64,000 bases of DNA from positions 62,001 to 126,000 of the forward strand of contig NZ_NEHO01000010.1 in NCBI RefSeq assembly GCF_002113375.1. The letters are read 5' to 3'. This DNA is from Pseudomonas sp. R37(2017) (GTDB lineage: Bacteria; Pseudomonadota; Gammaproteobacteria; Pseudomonadales; Pseudomonadaceae). The translations under genes and the position numbers were made by a program. Below the pieces are notes generated by a model. The model was not told the DNA's origin. It worked only from the letters and a program-made list of their open reading frames with translations, and did no database searches. Shown here in pieces: positions 40,470 through 49,067 of the stretch; position 1 is the first letter of the stretch, and each line of letters starts with the position of its first letter.

Positions 40470-41837
40470 ATGGCCAAGGCCAAGCGCATGTACGGCTGCA
40501 CCGAGTGCGGCTCAACCTTCCCCAAATGGGCCGGCCAGTGCAGCGAGTGCGGGGCCTGGAACACGCTCACTGAAACCATGGTGGAAAGCGGCGGGGCGGC
40601 CGCTCCCAGTGGTCGTACCGGTTGGGCCGGCCAGCAGGCGCAGATCAAGACCCTGGCCGAAGTCAGTGTCGAAGAAGTTCCACGCTTCTCCACCGCTTCC
40701 AGCGAGCTCGACCGGGTTCTGGGTGGTGGTCTGGTGGATGGCTCGGTGGTGCTGATCGGTGGCGACCCAGGCATCGGCAAGTCGACCATTCTGTTGCAAA
40801 CCTTGTGCAACCTCGCCAAGGGCATGCCGGCGCTCTACGTCACCGGTGAAGAGTCCCAGCAGCAAGTGGCCATGCGTGCGCGACGCCTGGGACTGCCCCA
40901 GGATCAATTGCGGGTCATGACCGAAACCTGCATCGAAAGCATCATTGCCACGGCCCGCCAGGAAAAACCCAGGGTGATGGTGATCGACTCCATCCAGACG
41001 ATTTTTACCGAGCAATTGCAATCGGCACCGGGGGGCGTATCCCAGGTGCGTGAAAGCGCGGCGTTGCTGGTGCGTTATGCCAAACAGAGCGGTACGGCGA
41101 TCTTCCTGGTGGGCCACGTTACCAAGGAAGGCGCGCTGGCCGGCCCACGGGTGCTGGAACACATGGTCGATACGGTGTTGTATTTCGAGGGTGAGTCCGA
41201 CGGGCGCCTGCGTCTGCTGAGGGCGGTAAAGAACCGCTTCGGTGCCGTCAATGAACTGGGTGTGTTTGGCATGACCGACAAGGGCCTGAAAGAAGTCTCC
41301 AATCCCTCGGCGATTTTTCTGACCCGCGCTCAGGAAGAAGTCCCGGGCAGTGTGGTGATGGCTACGTGGGAAGGTACGCGGCCGATGTTGGTGGAGGTGC
41401 AGGCGCTGGTGGACGACAGTCATCTGGCCAACCCGCGCCGGGTCACGCTGGGCCTGGATCAAAACCGGCTGGCGATGTTGCTGGCGGTGCTGCACCGTCA
41501 CGGTGGTATTCCGACCCACGATCAGGACGTGTTTCTCAACGTGGTCGGCGGGGTCAAGGTACTGGAAACGGCGTCCGACCTGGCGTTGATGGCGGCAGTG
41601 ATGTCCAGCTTGCGCAACCGGCCGTTGCCCCACGATCTGCTGGTGTTCGGTGAAGTCGGGCTTTCCGGTGAGGTGCGTCCGGTGCCGAGCGGTCAGGAGC
41701 GTTTGAAGGAAGCTGCCAAGCACGGCTTCAAGCGGGCCATCGTGCCCAAGGGCAATGCGCCGAAAGAGGCGCCGGCAGGGTTGCAGATCATTGCCGTGAC
41801 TCGGCTGGAACAGGCGCTGGACGCTTTGTTCGAATAG
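40470..41837 (+). CDS. radA: DNA repair protein RadA
   Basis: The 455-residue protein has an N-terminal zinc finger (YGCTECGSTFPKWAGQCSEC with C-x2-C pairs), the RecA-like domain with Walker A GGDPGIGKST, the RadA-specific KNRFGAVNELGVF motif and a C-terminal Lon-like domain with VGGVKVLETASDLA and VFGEVGLSGEVRPV. It drives branch migration during homologous recombination. A REP pair and a convergent PilZ gene follow. Confidence 0.96.
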   Translation: MAKAKRMYGCTECGSTFPKWAGQCSECGAWNTLTETMVESGGAAAPSGRTGWAGQQAQIKTLAEVSVEEVPRFSTASSELDRVLGGGLVDGSVVLIGGDPGIGKSTILLQTLCNLAKGMPALYVTGEESQQQVAMRARRLGLPQDQLRVMTETCIESIIATARQEKPRVMVIDSIQTIFTEQLQSAPGGVSQVRESAALLVRYAKQSGTAIFLVGHVTKEGALAGPRVLEHMVDTVLYFEGESDGRLRLLRAVKNRFGAVNELGVFGMTDKGLKEVSNPSAIFLTRAQEEVPGSVVMATWEGTRPMLVEVQALVDDSHLANPRRVTLGLDQNRLAMLLAVLHRHGGIPTHDQDVFLNVVGGVKVLETASDLALMAAVMSSLRNRPLPHDLLVFGEVGLSGEVRPVPSGQERLKEAAKHGFKRAIVPKGNAPKEAPAGLQIIAVTRLEQALDALFE

Positions 41838-41857
41838 TTGCTGGCGAAATACGGAGC

Positions 41858-41948
41858 TTGTGGGAGCGAGCCTGCTCGCGAAGACGGCATGACAGACAAC
41901 ATCAATGTTGAATGTGATGTCCTCTTCGCGAGCAGGCTCGCTCCCACA
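41858..41948. repeat. REP pair (TGTGGGAGCGAGCC type), GGGAGC ends outward
   Basis: TTGTGGGAGCGAGCCTGCTC and the inverted AGCAGGCTCGCTCCCACA enclose about 40 bp between radA and the convergent PilZ gene. The orientation is the reverse of that at 7659-7735. Confidence 0.9.
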
Positions 41949-41967
41949 CAGGACGGTTGTCAGACCG

Positions 41968-42336
41968 TCAGATTTCGATCAGCGCACCCAACTCTCGCTC
42001 CAGCTCCTGCGGATCAGCCAGGTTGAGCTCGATCAATCGCCGCAGCCGTTCGATAGACTCCAGGCTGATGTGCAGGCAGGTAAAACCGAGCTGGCCATGG
42101 TTGTCGTGGGCCAATTGCACATCCATGGTGATATCGGCCTCTTCGCTCAGATGAATGTCGACCAGAAAGTCCTGCCACGGATTGCCCAGCCATGGGACGG
42201 GTCGCTCGATCAGTAACCCCTTGAGCGACAGATCGATCAACTTCACTGGCCAGGTGTGCTTACCCTGACTCAGCTCGGTTCGGGCATCGAACGCAATTCG
42301 TTTGAAACGGCGACGTTCGGCAGGGTGCTCGCTCAT
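41968..42336 (-). CDS. PilZ domain c-di-GMP-binding protein
   Basis: The 122-residue protein is a single PilZ domain. Both ligand motifs are intact: ERRRFKR at residues 7-13 and D35-L-S37-L-K-G40 (D-x-S-x-x-G). It binds c-di-GMP and transmits the signal to another protein, probably controlling motility or surface polysaccharides. A candidate source of this signal in the window is the GGDEF-EAL protein at 50573-54421. Confidence 0.9.
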   Translation of the reverse strand: MSEHPAERRRFKRIAFDARTELSQGKHTWPVKLIDLSLKGLLIERPVPWLGNPWQDFLVDIHLSEEADITMDVQLAHDNHGQLGFTCLHISLESIERLRRLIELNLADPQELERELGALIEI

Positions 42337-42496
42337 GGCGCGATCCTCGTAGATGTACGCTGACTATAGACTTGCATTCTTCAAGGCTGCCAGCGCAGGC
42401 AGCCGTCTAGACCAATGTCGGGGTATGGTCTTTGCCGTCAGGAGCGCTAAACTCGGGGTGGCTGTCTTTCTTGTCCACTCTGGCTGGAATAATAAA

Positions 42497-44563
42497 ATGA
42501 AAAATAATAATAGCCCGCTACGCCATTTGCCTTGGCTGCTGCTGGCAATCGCAGGTGCGTGCGCCCTGGGTGTCGTGGCATTGCGCCGAGGCGAGGCAAT
42601 CAACGCCTTGTGGATTGTGGTCGCTGCCGTGGCCATCTATCTGGTTGCATACCGCTACTACAGTCTGTTCATCGCCAACAATGTCATGCAACTCGATGCG
42701 CGACGGGCCACTCCCGCCGTGCTTAACAATGACGGTCTGGACTACGTGCCGACCAACAAACACATTCTCTTCGGGCACCACTTCGCGGCCATCGCCGGCG
42801 CGGGGCCGCTGGTCGGTCCGGTGCTGGCGGCGCAAATGGGCTACTTGCCTGGTACGCTGTGGCTGATCGCGGGCGTGGTGCTGGCCGGTGCGGTGCAGGA
42901 CTTCATGGTCCTGTTCATGTCGACCCGCCGCAACGGCCGCTCCCTGGGCGACATGGTCCGCGAGGAAATGGGCCGCATCCCCGGCACCATCGCGCTGTTC
43001 GGTTGCTTCCTGATCATGATCATCATCCTCGCGGTGCTGGCGCTGATCGTGGTCAAGGCCCTGGCCGAAAGCCCGTGGGGTATTTTCACGGTGATGGCGA
43101 CCATTCCTATCGCGATGTTCATGGGCGTGTACATGCGCTACATCCGTCCGGGCCGCATCGGCGAAATCTCCATCATCGGCGTGCTGTTGCTGCTCGGTTC
43201 GATCTGGCTCGGCGGGCAGGTTGCCGCGGATCCGGTGTGGGCCAAGGCGTTCAGCTTCACAGGCGTACAAATCACCTGGATGTTGATCGGTTACGGCTTT
43301 GTCGCGGCCGTGTTGCCGGTGTGGCTGATCCTGGCACCCCGTGACTACCTCTCCACCTTCCTGAAAATCGGCACCATCGTGGCCCTGGCCATCGGCATTC
43401 TGATCACCATGCCCGAGCTGAAAATGCCGGCACTGACCCAGTTCATCGATGGCACCGGCCCGGTATGGAAGGGCGGTCTGTTCCCGTTCCTGTTCATCAC
43501 CATCGCCTGTGGCGCGGTCTCGGGTTTCCATGCGCTGATCTCTTCAGGGACCACGCCGAAACTGCTGGATAACGAAACCAACGCCCGCTACATCGGTTAC
43601 GGCGGCATGTTGATGGAATCCTTCGTGGCGATCATGGCGATGGTCGCCGCCTCGGTGATCGAGCCGGGCGTGTACTTCGCCATGAACAGTCCGGCGGCAG
43701 TCGTCGGGGGTGATGTGGTGGCGGTAGCGACGGCGGTCAGCAACTGGGGCTTTGCCATCACTCCGGACGCGTTGCAGGCCGTGGCCCATGACATCGGTGA
43801 AACCACCATCCTGGCCCGTGCCGGTGGCGCGCCGACCCTGGCGGTGGGGATCGCGCAGATCCTGCACAGTGTTCTGCCGGGCGAGAACACCATGGCGTTC
43901 TGGTACCACTTCGCGATCCTGTTCGAAGCGCTGTTCATCCTGACGGCCGTGGATGCCGGTACCCGTGCCGGTCGCTTCATGCTGCAGGACTTGCTCGGTT
44001 CGTTCGTGCCGGCCTTGCGCCGCACCGAATCCTGGACCGCCAACCTGATCGCCACCGCCGGTTGCGTGGCCATGTGGGGTTATCTGCTGTACCAGGGCGT
44101 GATCGACCCGCTGGGCGGCATCAACACCTTGTGGCCGCTGTTCGGTATCTCCAACCAGATGCTGGCGGGCATCGCGCTGATGCTCGGCACCGTGGTGCTG
44201 ATCAAGATGAAACGCCAACGCTACATCTGGGTGACCCTGGTGCCGGCCGTATGGTTGTTGGTCTGCACCACTACGGCAGGCTTCATCAAGCTGTTCGATG
44301 CCAACCCGGCGATCGGCTTCCTGTCGCTGGCCAAAAAATACAGCGATGCCCTGGCCAATGGTCAGATCCTCGCCCCGGCCAAGGACATCACCCAGATGCA
44401 GCACGTGATCTTCAACGCCTATACCAACGCAACGCTGACCGCGCTGTTCCTGTTCGTGGTGTTCAGCATTCTGTTCTATGCGCTCAAGATCGGTATTTCC
44501 GCCTGGGGCAGCAAGGAGCGTACGGATAAGGAATCGCCTTTCCATGCGCTGCCGGAAGCGTGA
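42497..44563 (+). CDS. CstA/BtsT family carbon starvation protein, pyruvate-type transporter
   Basis: The frame is open from 42353, but the ATG at 42497 (MKNNNSPLRHLPWLLLAIAG) matches family starts and gives 688 residues. It has about 16-18 helices, with YVPTNKHILFGHHFAAIAGAGPL and GGMLMESFVAIMAMVAASVI and HISSGTTPK-like (LISSGTTPKLLDNE) segments of the CstA family. CstA and BtsT take up peptides or pyruvate under starvation. The following order yjiX then yjiA matches the E. coli btsT locus. Confidence 0.9.
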   Translation: MKNNNSPLRHLPWLLLAIAGACALGVVALRRGEAINALWIVVAAVAIYLVAYRYYSLFIANNVMQLDARRATPAVLNNDGLDYVPTNKHILFGHHFAAIAGAGPLVGPVLAAQMGYLPGTLWLIAGVVLAGAVQDFMVLFMSTRRNGRSLGDMVREEMGRIPGTIALFGCFLIMIIILAVLALIVVKALAESPWGIFTVMATIPIAMFMGVYMRYIRPGRIGEISIIGVLLLLGSIWLGGQVAADPVWAKAFSFTGVQITWMLIGYGFVAAVLPVWLILAPRDYLSTFLKIGTIVALAIGILITMPELKMPALTQFIDGTGPVWKGGLFPFLFITIACGAVSGFHALISSGTTPKLLDNETNARYIGYGGMLMESFVAIMAMVAASVIEPGVYFAMNSPAAVVGGDVVAVATAVSNWGFAITPDALQAVAHDIGETTILARAGGAPTLAVGIAQILHSVLPGENTMAFWYHFAILFEALFILTAVDAGTRAGRFMLQDLLGSFVPALRRTESWTANLIATAGCVAMWGYLLYQGVIDPLGGINTLWPLFGISNQMLAGIALMLGTVVLIKMKRQRYIWVTLVPAVWLLVCTTTAGFIKLFDANPAIGFLSLAKKYSDALANGQILAPAKDITQMQHVIFNAYTNATLTALFLFVVFSILFYALKIGISAWGSKERTDKESPFHALPEA

Positions 44564-44578
44564 TCGAGGATTTGCACC

Positions 44579-44776
44579 ATGTTCAATGACCTGAGTCGCC
44601 TCGGTAAATACCTCGGTCAGGCCGCGCGCCTGATGGTCGGCATGCCCGACTACGACAACTACGTCGAGCATATGCAGACCAAACACCCGGACAAACCGGT
44701 GATGAGCTACGAGGCGTTCTTCCGCGAACGCCAGGAAGCCCGTTACGGTGGCAAGGGTGGGCCGAAGTGCTGTTGA
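44579..44776 (+). CDS. YbdD/YjiX family small protein (DUF466)
   Basis: The 65-residue protein MFNDLSRLGKYLGQAARLMV with DYDNYVEHMQTKHPDKPVMS and a Cys-Cys C-terminus (GGPKCC) is the usual cytoplasmic partner encoded after CstA or BtsT. The family is DUF466; its role with the transporter is not established. It starts 15 bp after the transporter stop. Confidence 0.93.
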   Translation: MFNDLSRLGKYLGQAARLMVGMPDYDNYVEHMQTKHPDKPVMSYEAFFRERQEARYGGKGGPKCC

Positions 44777-44801
44777 TCCGGTTATCGGATTGACAGCAAA
44801 A

Positions 44802-44893
44802 CCTGTGGGAGCGAGCCTGCTCGCGAAAGCGGTGTATCAGTCAGCATAATTGTTGAAGCTGACGACCCCTTCGCGAGCAGGCTCGCTCCCACA
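44802..44893. repeat. REP pair (TGTGGGAGCGAGCC type), GGGAGC ends outward
   Basis: CCTGTGGGAGCGAGCCTGCT and the inverted AGGCTCGCTCCCACA lie between the yjiX-like and yjiA-like genes of one presumed operon, so it is in the transcribed region. Confidence 0.9.
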
Positions 44894-44938
44894 TTTGTTT
44901 TGTGTTGTTTATCAGTTTTGTGAAACAGGAGATCAATT

Positions 44939-45910
44939 TTGTCCTCTCCCATCCCGGTCACGATCCTCAGCGGTTTCCTCGGTGCCGGCAAGACCACCCT
45001 GTTGCGCCACCTGCTCAAAACCGAGCACGGCCTGAAAATCGCCGTGATCGAGAACGAATTCAGCGATGCCGGCATCGATACCCAGTTGTTGGGCGACGAG
45101 CCGGTGCAAGTGATGACGCTGTCAAACGGCTGCGTTTGCTGCACCATTCATACGGACCTGACCAAGGCGCTTTACTTGTTGCTGGAGCGCCTGGACCAGG
45201 GCGATATCGCCTTCGACCGTCTGGTGATCGAATGCACCGGCCTGGCCGACCCGGCTCCCGTGGCGCAGACTTTTTTCATCGATGAAGAGTTGCGCGAGCG
45301 CTATATCCTGGACGGCATCATTACCCTGGTGGACGCGGCCCATGCCGATCTGCACCTGGCCCAGACCATTGCCCAGGCACAGGTCGGTTTTGCCGACCGC
45401 CTGCTGGTGAGCAAGCGCGATCTGGTGGACGAGCCGACCTTCACCGCGTTGAGCGAGCGCCTGACCCGCATCAACCGTCGCGCCCCGATCCGCGTGGTCG
45501 ACCACGGCAGGATCGACCTGGCCGAATTGCTCGACGTGCGTGGTTTCAATCTCAATGCCGATCTTGGTGGCGGGGTAAGTTTGCGCCCGGTGAGCAAAGC
45601 GCCGTCCATCGACCGCATTTCCAGCCTGGTGCTGCGCACTGAAAAACCGCTGGATATCGATAAGCTCAGCGAGTTCATGAACGAACTGCTGGAGGAGCAT
45701 GGCAGGCAGTTGCTGCGCTACAAAGGCGTGCTCAACATCCTTGGCGAACCGCGGCGCATGGTGTTCCAGGGGGTGCTGAAGCTTTATGGTTTCGACTGGG
45801 ATACCGAGTGGGCTGAAGACGAAGTGCGCGAGAGCGTGATCGTGTTCATTGCCGATGATTTGCCGGAGGAAAAGATTCGCGAGGGTTTTGCGCGGGTGGC
45901 GGCGGATTAA
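44939..45910 (+). CDS. yjiA: COG0523/CobW-family GTPase (YjiA-like)
   Basis: The 323-residue protein starts with TTG after AGGAGAT. Motifs are the P-loop GFLGAGKTTLL, the metal-binding C-x-C-C in NGCVCCTI, the switch region ECTGLADPAPV, the G4-like SKRDLVDEP and a C-terminal CobW-C domain. Members use GTP to load or store zinc, cobalt or nickel in target proteins. Its place after the CstA/BtsT-YjiX genes matches E. coli yjiA. Confidence 0.9.
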   Translation: MSSPIPVTILSGFLGAGKTTLLRHLLKTEHGLKIAVIENEFSDAGIDTQLLGDEPVQVMTLSNGCVCCTIHTDLTKALYLLLERLDQGDIAFDRLVIECTGLADPAPVAQTFFIDEELRERYILDGIITLVDAAHADLHLAQTIAQAQVGFADRLLVSKRDLVDEPTFTALSERLTRINRRAPIRVVDHGRIDLAELLDVRGFNLNADLGGGVSLRPVSKAPSIDRISSLVLRTEKPLDIDKLSEFMNELLEEHGRQLLRYKGVLNILGEPRRMVFQGVLKLYGFDWDTEWAEDEVRESVIVFIADDLPEEKIREGFARVAAD

Positions 45911-45940
45911 AGTCAGAAGTTGCTGCGAGTTTTAAGCTGC

Positions 45941-46010
45941 CATCGCGAGCAGGCTCGCCCCACATTTAAAGTGCAGTTACCTGTGGGAACGAGCCTGCCC
46001 GCGAAAGCGG
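45941..46010. repeat. Degenerate REP pair
   Basis: CATCGCGAGCAGGCTCGCCC and the diverged CTGTGGGAACGAGCCTGCCC arm followed by GCGAAAGCGG lie between the yjiA-like gene and the GntR stop codon. One arm has mutations. Confidence 0.75.
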
Positions 46011-46011
46011 A

Positions 46012-46701
46012 TTAACCAGCGGCACAGTTTTGACCCAGTGCCGATGCAGGGCTCAGCAACACATCTTCCAGATAGTCCAGATGTCGGTTGAGCGCGGCCT
46101 GGGCCGTCGCGGCGTCTCCTTGCTCCAGCGCATCCAGGATCTCCATGTGCACTTGCTCCACGCAATAATCTTTCTGCTGCAGATCAAACTGCGCAACCGC
46201 GAGTGAAGTCAGCGGTACCAGACTCTCAAGAAAATGCGCCAACGGTGCATTCCCCGCCATTTGTGCCAACTGCAAATGAAACTCTCCCGACAAACGAATC
46301 GCCCGGCCACGTTCGGTGCATTGGCGCTCGTTTTCGACCAGTGCTCGCAGGCGCTTCAAGTCTTGCACGCAGGGACGCTGACAGGCCAGCCGCACCAGCA
46401 TGATCTCGGCCAGACGCCGGGCATGCAGGGTCTGTCGGGTCTGCTCGACATTAAGTTCGGCGACGCGGGGCCGATGATTGACGCGTAGGATGATGATCTG
46501 TTGATGGGACAGTCGCGTCAGCACATCACGCATGTCATTGCGCCTTGCACCGAACATCTGCGCCAGGCTTTCTTCGGTAAAGCGACTGGCCGAATGGATG
46601 CGTTGTTCCAAAATGGCATCCAGGACTCGCGAATACAGATCATCCACCGAAGGACGGACGGGCAGGGTAGCGAGTGTTTGTGGCGAGGCGAAGCTGTTCA
46701 T
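46012..46701 (-). CDS. GntR family regulator, FCD type
   Basis: The ATG at 46701 (with GGAG six bases away) is preferred over the TTG two codons upstream; it gives 229 residues. The N-terminal winged helix has IHSASRFTEESLAQMFGARR and RVNHRPRVAELN, and the C-terminal FCD domain has LSGEFHLQLAQMAG and MEILDALEQGDAATAQAALNRHL, with the metal and ligand His residues of this class. It follows a second GntR gene (26 bp away) after dctA, so the two may regulate the transporter together. Effectors are probably carboxylates. Confidence 0.85.
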   Translation of the reverse strand: MNSFASPQTLATLPVRPSVDDLYSRVLDAILEQRIHSASRFTEESLAQMFGARRNDMRDVLTRLSHQQIIILRVNHRPRVAELNVEQTRQTLHARRLAEIMLVRLACQRPCVQDLKRLRALVENERQCTERGRAIRLSGEFHLQLAQMAGNAPLAHFLESLVPLTSLAVAQFDLQQKDYCVEQVHMEILDALEQGDAATAQAALNRHLDYLEDVLLSPASALGQNCAAG

Positions 46702-46726
46702 GGCCAATCTCCAGTTCGAAGAGGTT

Positions 46727-47431
46727 TCAACTGCCGAGGTTGTCTTCCGGAATGTTCAGTTCGATGCCCATGCGCTGCCCTTCGCGCAAAATATGCCGAC
46801 GCATCTCGGCGCTGGCCTGGGCGCTGTTCTTGCTGCGGATCGCCCGCACCACGGCTTCGTTTTCTTCAAGGCGTTCAGCCAGATGCTCCGGGGAGTTGCG
46901 CAACACTTCGGTGCTTTGCTTGAGGGCATTGCTGGTTTGCTGGACCACGCTCTGGAAGATCGGGTTCGACGTCAGCGTGAACAGTTCTTCGTGGAACGCG
47001 ATGTAGGCGCTTGCGCCGGCTTCACTGTCATTGGCCTCCAGGGCTTCGCGCATGTCCATCAGGGTCAGGCGCAGTTGCCCGACTTCCTTGCTGCTGATGG
47101 ATTGCGCGACCAGGCCAACGATGAACGGCTCGAGGGTGTAGCGCAGTTGCAATACGTCTTCCAGGCTCGCCGCGGCCACAGCGCTTTCATGGGGCTGACT
47201 GTCGGCGAGACTGGCGTCGAGCACCACCACGCCTTTGCCCGGCATCGAGCGCACCAGGCCGAGGGTTTCCAACACGATCACTGCCTCACGCAGGCTCGGG
47301 CGGCTGATACCCAGTTGTTCGGCCAGTTCACGTTGCCCCGGCAGCATTTCGCCGGAGCGCCACTGACCTCGGGCCAAAGCGGCCCGAAGTTTTTCCACGA
47401 CTGAGTTGACGACGGTTGAAGTGCTGATCAC
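46727..47431 (-). CDS. FadR-subfamily GntR regulator (FCD)
   Basis: The 234-residue protein starts with GTG preceded by GGAG. The winged helix is VVEKLRAALARGQWRSGEMLPGQRELAEQLG, with GISRPSLREAVIVLETLGLV (recognition helix) and the FCD ligand domain has RYTLEPFIVGLVAQ and FHEELFTLTSNPIFQ and RRHI, the FadR/LldR-like build. Such proteins bind T-GGT-N3-ACC type operators; two GGTCTTACC sequences lie in the dctA promoter 1.4 kb upstream, in the same transcription direction. A C4-dicarboxylate or related carboxylate is the likely effector. Confidence 0.88.
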   Translation of the reverse strand: MISTSTVVNSVVEKLRAALARGQWRSGEMLPGQRELAEQLGISRPSLREAVIVLETLGLVRSMPGKGVVVLDASLADSQPHESAVAAASLEDVLQLRYTLEPFIVGLVAQSISSKEVGQLRLTLMDMREALEANDSEAGASAYIAFHEELFTLTSNPIFQSVVQQTSNALKQSTEVLRNSPEHLAERLEENEAVVRAIRSKNSAQASAEMRRHILREGQRMGIELNIPEDNLGS

Positions 47432-47488
47432 GGTTTACTCCATGGGTAAAGGCAGGGGAGCCCGCTCTCTGGCGAGCTCCCAGTTGAT

Positions 47489-48802
47489 TCAAAATTCTTG
47501 CTGATGCGCCGGCGCGACTGGTTTTCTCGGCTGGAAGCTATAACCCACCTGGCCGGAAAGCACCTTGTTCGCCCGCTGGACATCAATGTCCTTTTCCCAG
47601 CGGGCGATGGCCACAGTGGCGACACAATTGCCGATCAGGTTGGTCAGCGCCCGGCCAATGCCCATGAACCAGTCCACGGCCAGTACCAGCACCAGACCTA
47701 CCACTGGAATCGCCGGGATGGCCGTCAGGGTGGCCGCCAGAATCACCAGCGCCGAGCCCGGAATACCATGCGCACCCTTGGAGGTGATCAGCGACACCAA
47801 CAGAATCGTCAACAGATCGGTCATGGCCAATGGCGTTCCGGTGGCATTGGCGATGAACACGATGGCCAGGGTCAGGTAGATCGAAAAACCGTCGAGGTTG
47901 AACGAGTAACCGGTAGGAATCACCAGCCCGACCGTCGAACTGCCGATGCCCAGATGTTCAAGCTTGCGCATGATTTGAGGCAGCACGGCATCGGACGACG
48001 CGGTACCCATGACGATCAGCAATTCCTCGCGCAGATACTTGAGCAACGGCCACATTTTCAAGCCGGACAGGCGCATCACCAAGCCGAGAACAAGGGCCAC
48101 GAAGGCCACGCAGGTCAGGTAGAACAGGCCGACCAAGCTGCCCAGGTGCTGCAGCGAATCCAGGCCATATTTGCTGGTGGTGAAAGCGATTGCGCCGAAC
48201 ACGCCGATAGGCGCCAGACGCACGATCATGCCCATGATGCGGAAGATCACGTGGCTCAGCTCATTGATCAATCGCGAAATGCCCGACGCTGCTTCGCCCA
48301 CCAGATTCAGCGCGCTGCCAAACAGCACCGAAAAAAGCAGGACCTGCAGGATGTTGTTGTCGGCAAACGCGCCAATGACCGACGTCGGGATAAGGTCCAT
48401 CAGGAACTGCGTGGTGGTGTGCATGTGCTGACCGCGCTGGGCAATATCGCCCATGTCGGCGGTAGAGAGCTGGTCCAGATGAATGTTCGCACCGCTGCCG
48501 ATCCCGGTGCTGAAGGCGAATACCAGACCGATCACCAGCGCAATGGTGGTAAGGATTTCAAAGTAGATCACCGATTTCAGGCCGATGCGCCCGACCTTTT
48601 TCAGGTCGCCGGCACCGCTGATGCCGCTGACCACTACGCAAAACACAATCAAGCCAATGAGCATCTTGATCAGCTTGATAAAACCGTCACCGAGCGGTTT
48701 GAGCTGAGCGGAGTATTCGGGAAGGGTCAGCCCGCAGACGATGCCGAGCACCAGTCCGAGAACCACTTGGAGGAAGATTGAACGCGAGCACCATCTGAGC
48801 AT
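47489..48802 (-). CDS. dctA: C4-dicarboxylate transport protein (DctA)
   Basis: The 437-residue protein belongs to the dicarboxylate/amino acid:cation symporter family: FLQVVLGLVLGIVCGLTLPE at the start, IVMGTASSDAVLPQIMRKLE (Ser-rich helical hairpin), VGLVIPTGYSFNLDGFSIYLT, and GNCVATVAIARWEKDID at the end. It imports succinate, fumarate and malate with sodium or protons. Two GntR genes follow in the same direction, probably in one operon, and the upstream region has a promoter-like sequence flanked by two operator cores. Confidence 0.93.
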   Translation of the reverse strand: MLRWCSRSIFLQVVLGLVLGIVCGLTLPEYSAQLKPLGDGFIKLIKMLIGLIVFCVVVSGISGAGDLKKVGRIGLKSVIYFEILTTIALVIGLVFAFSTGIGSGANIHLDQLSTADMGDIAQRGQHMHTTTQFLMDLIPTSVIGAFADNNILQVLLFSVLFGSALNLVGEAASGISRLINELSHVIFRIMGMIVRLAPIGVFGAIAFTTSKYGLDSLQHLGSLVGLFYLTCVAFVALVLGLVMRLSGLKMWPLLKYLREELLIVMGTASSDAVLPQIMRKLEHLGIGSSTVGLVIPTGYSFNLDGFSIYLTLAIVFIANATGTPLAMTDLLTILLVSLITSKGAHGIPGSALVILAATLTAIPAIPVVGLVLVLAVDWFMGIGRALTNLIGNCVATVAIARWEKDIDVQRANKVLSGQVGYSFQPRKPVAPAHQQEF

Positions 48803-48863
48803 GGGAGGAATCCTGGTCGGTGTCCTGGCTGCCGTATGCGGAGCTTCAGGACTTAATTATTGT

Positions 48864-48967
48864 GGTCTTACCGGTATGTCCAGTGCAGGTGGAGTCTAGG
48901 CGCTGTTTTTGGGTATTCGCAAGTAAAAATTAGAAAATTGGCATGACCGGTCTTACCAGCTGGTAAG
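48864..48967. promoter_or_regulatory. dctA promoter region with two FadR-type operator cores
   Basis: GGTCTTACC occurs at 48864-48872 and again at 48949-48957; the second is followed by the perfect 16-bp palindrome CTTACCAGCTGGTAAG (48952-48967). On the minus strand TTGCGA (48922-48917) and TAGACT (48898-48893) with an 18-bp spacer form a possible promoter between them. The two sites lie 85 bp apart, about eight helical turns. Confidence 0.5.
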
Positions 48968-49012
48968 AGAGCCCGGTTCAGAGACTTTCCCCCGGCTGAA
49001 TAAAAAACGGGC

Positions 49013-49045
49013 AAAAAAAAACCGGCCATCTCTGGCCGGTTTTTT
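49013..49045. terminator. Terminator between glyA and the dctA promoter region
   Basis: AAAAAAAA, ACCGGCCA, TCTC, TGGCCGGT, TTTTT. It lies 22 bp after the glyA stop on the minus strand, with A and T runs on both sides. Confidence 0.92.
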
Positions 49046-49067
49046 CAGTGCGGTTTAGCGGAGCTTA

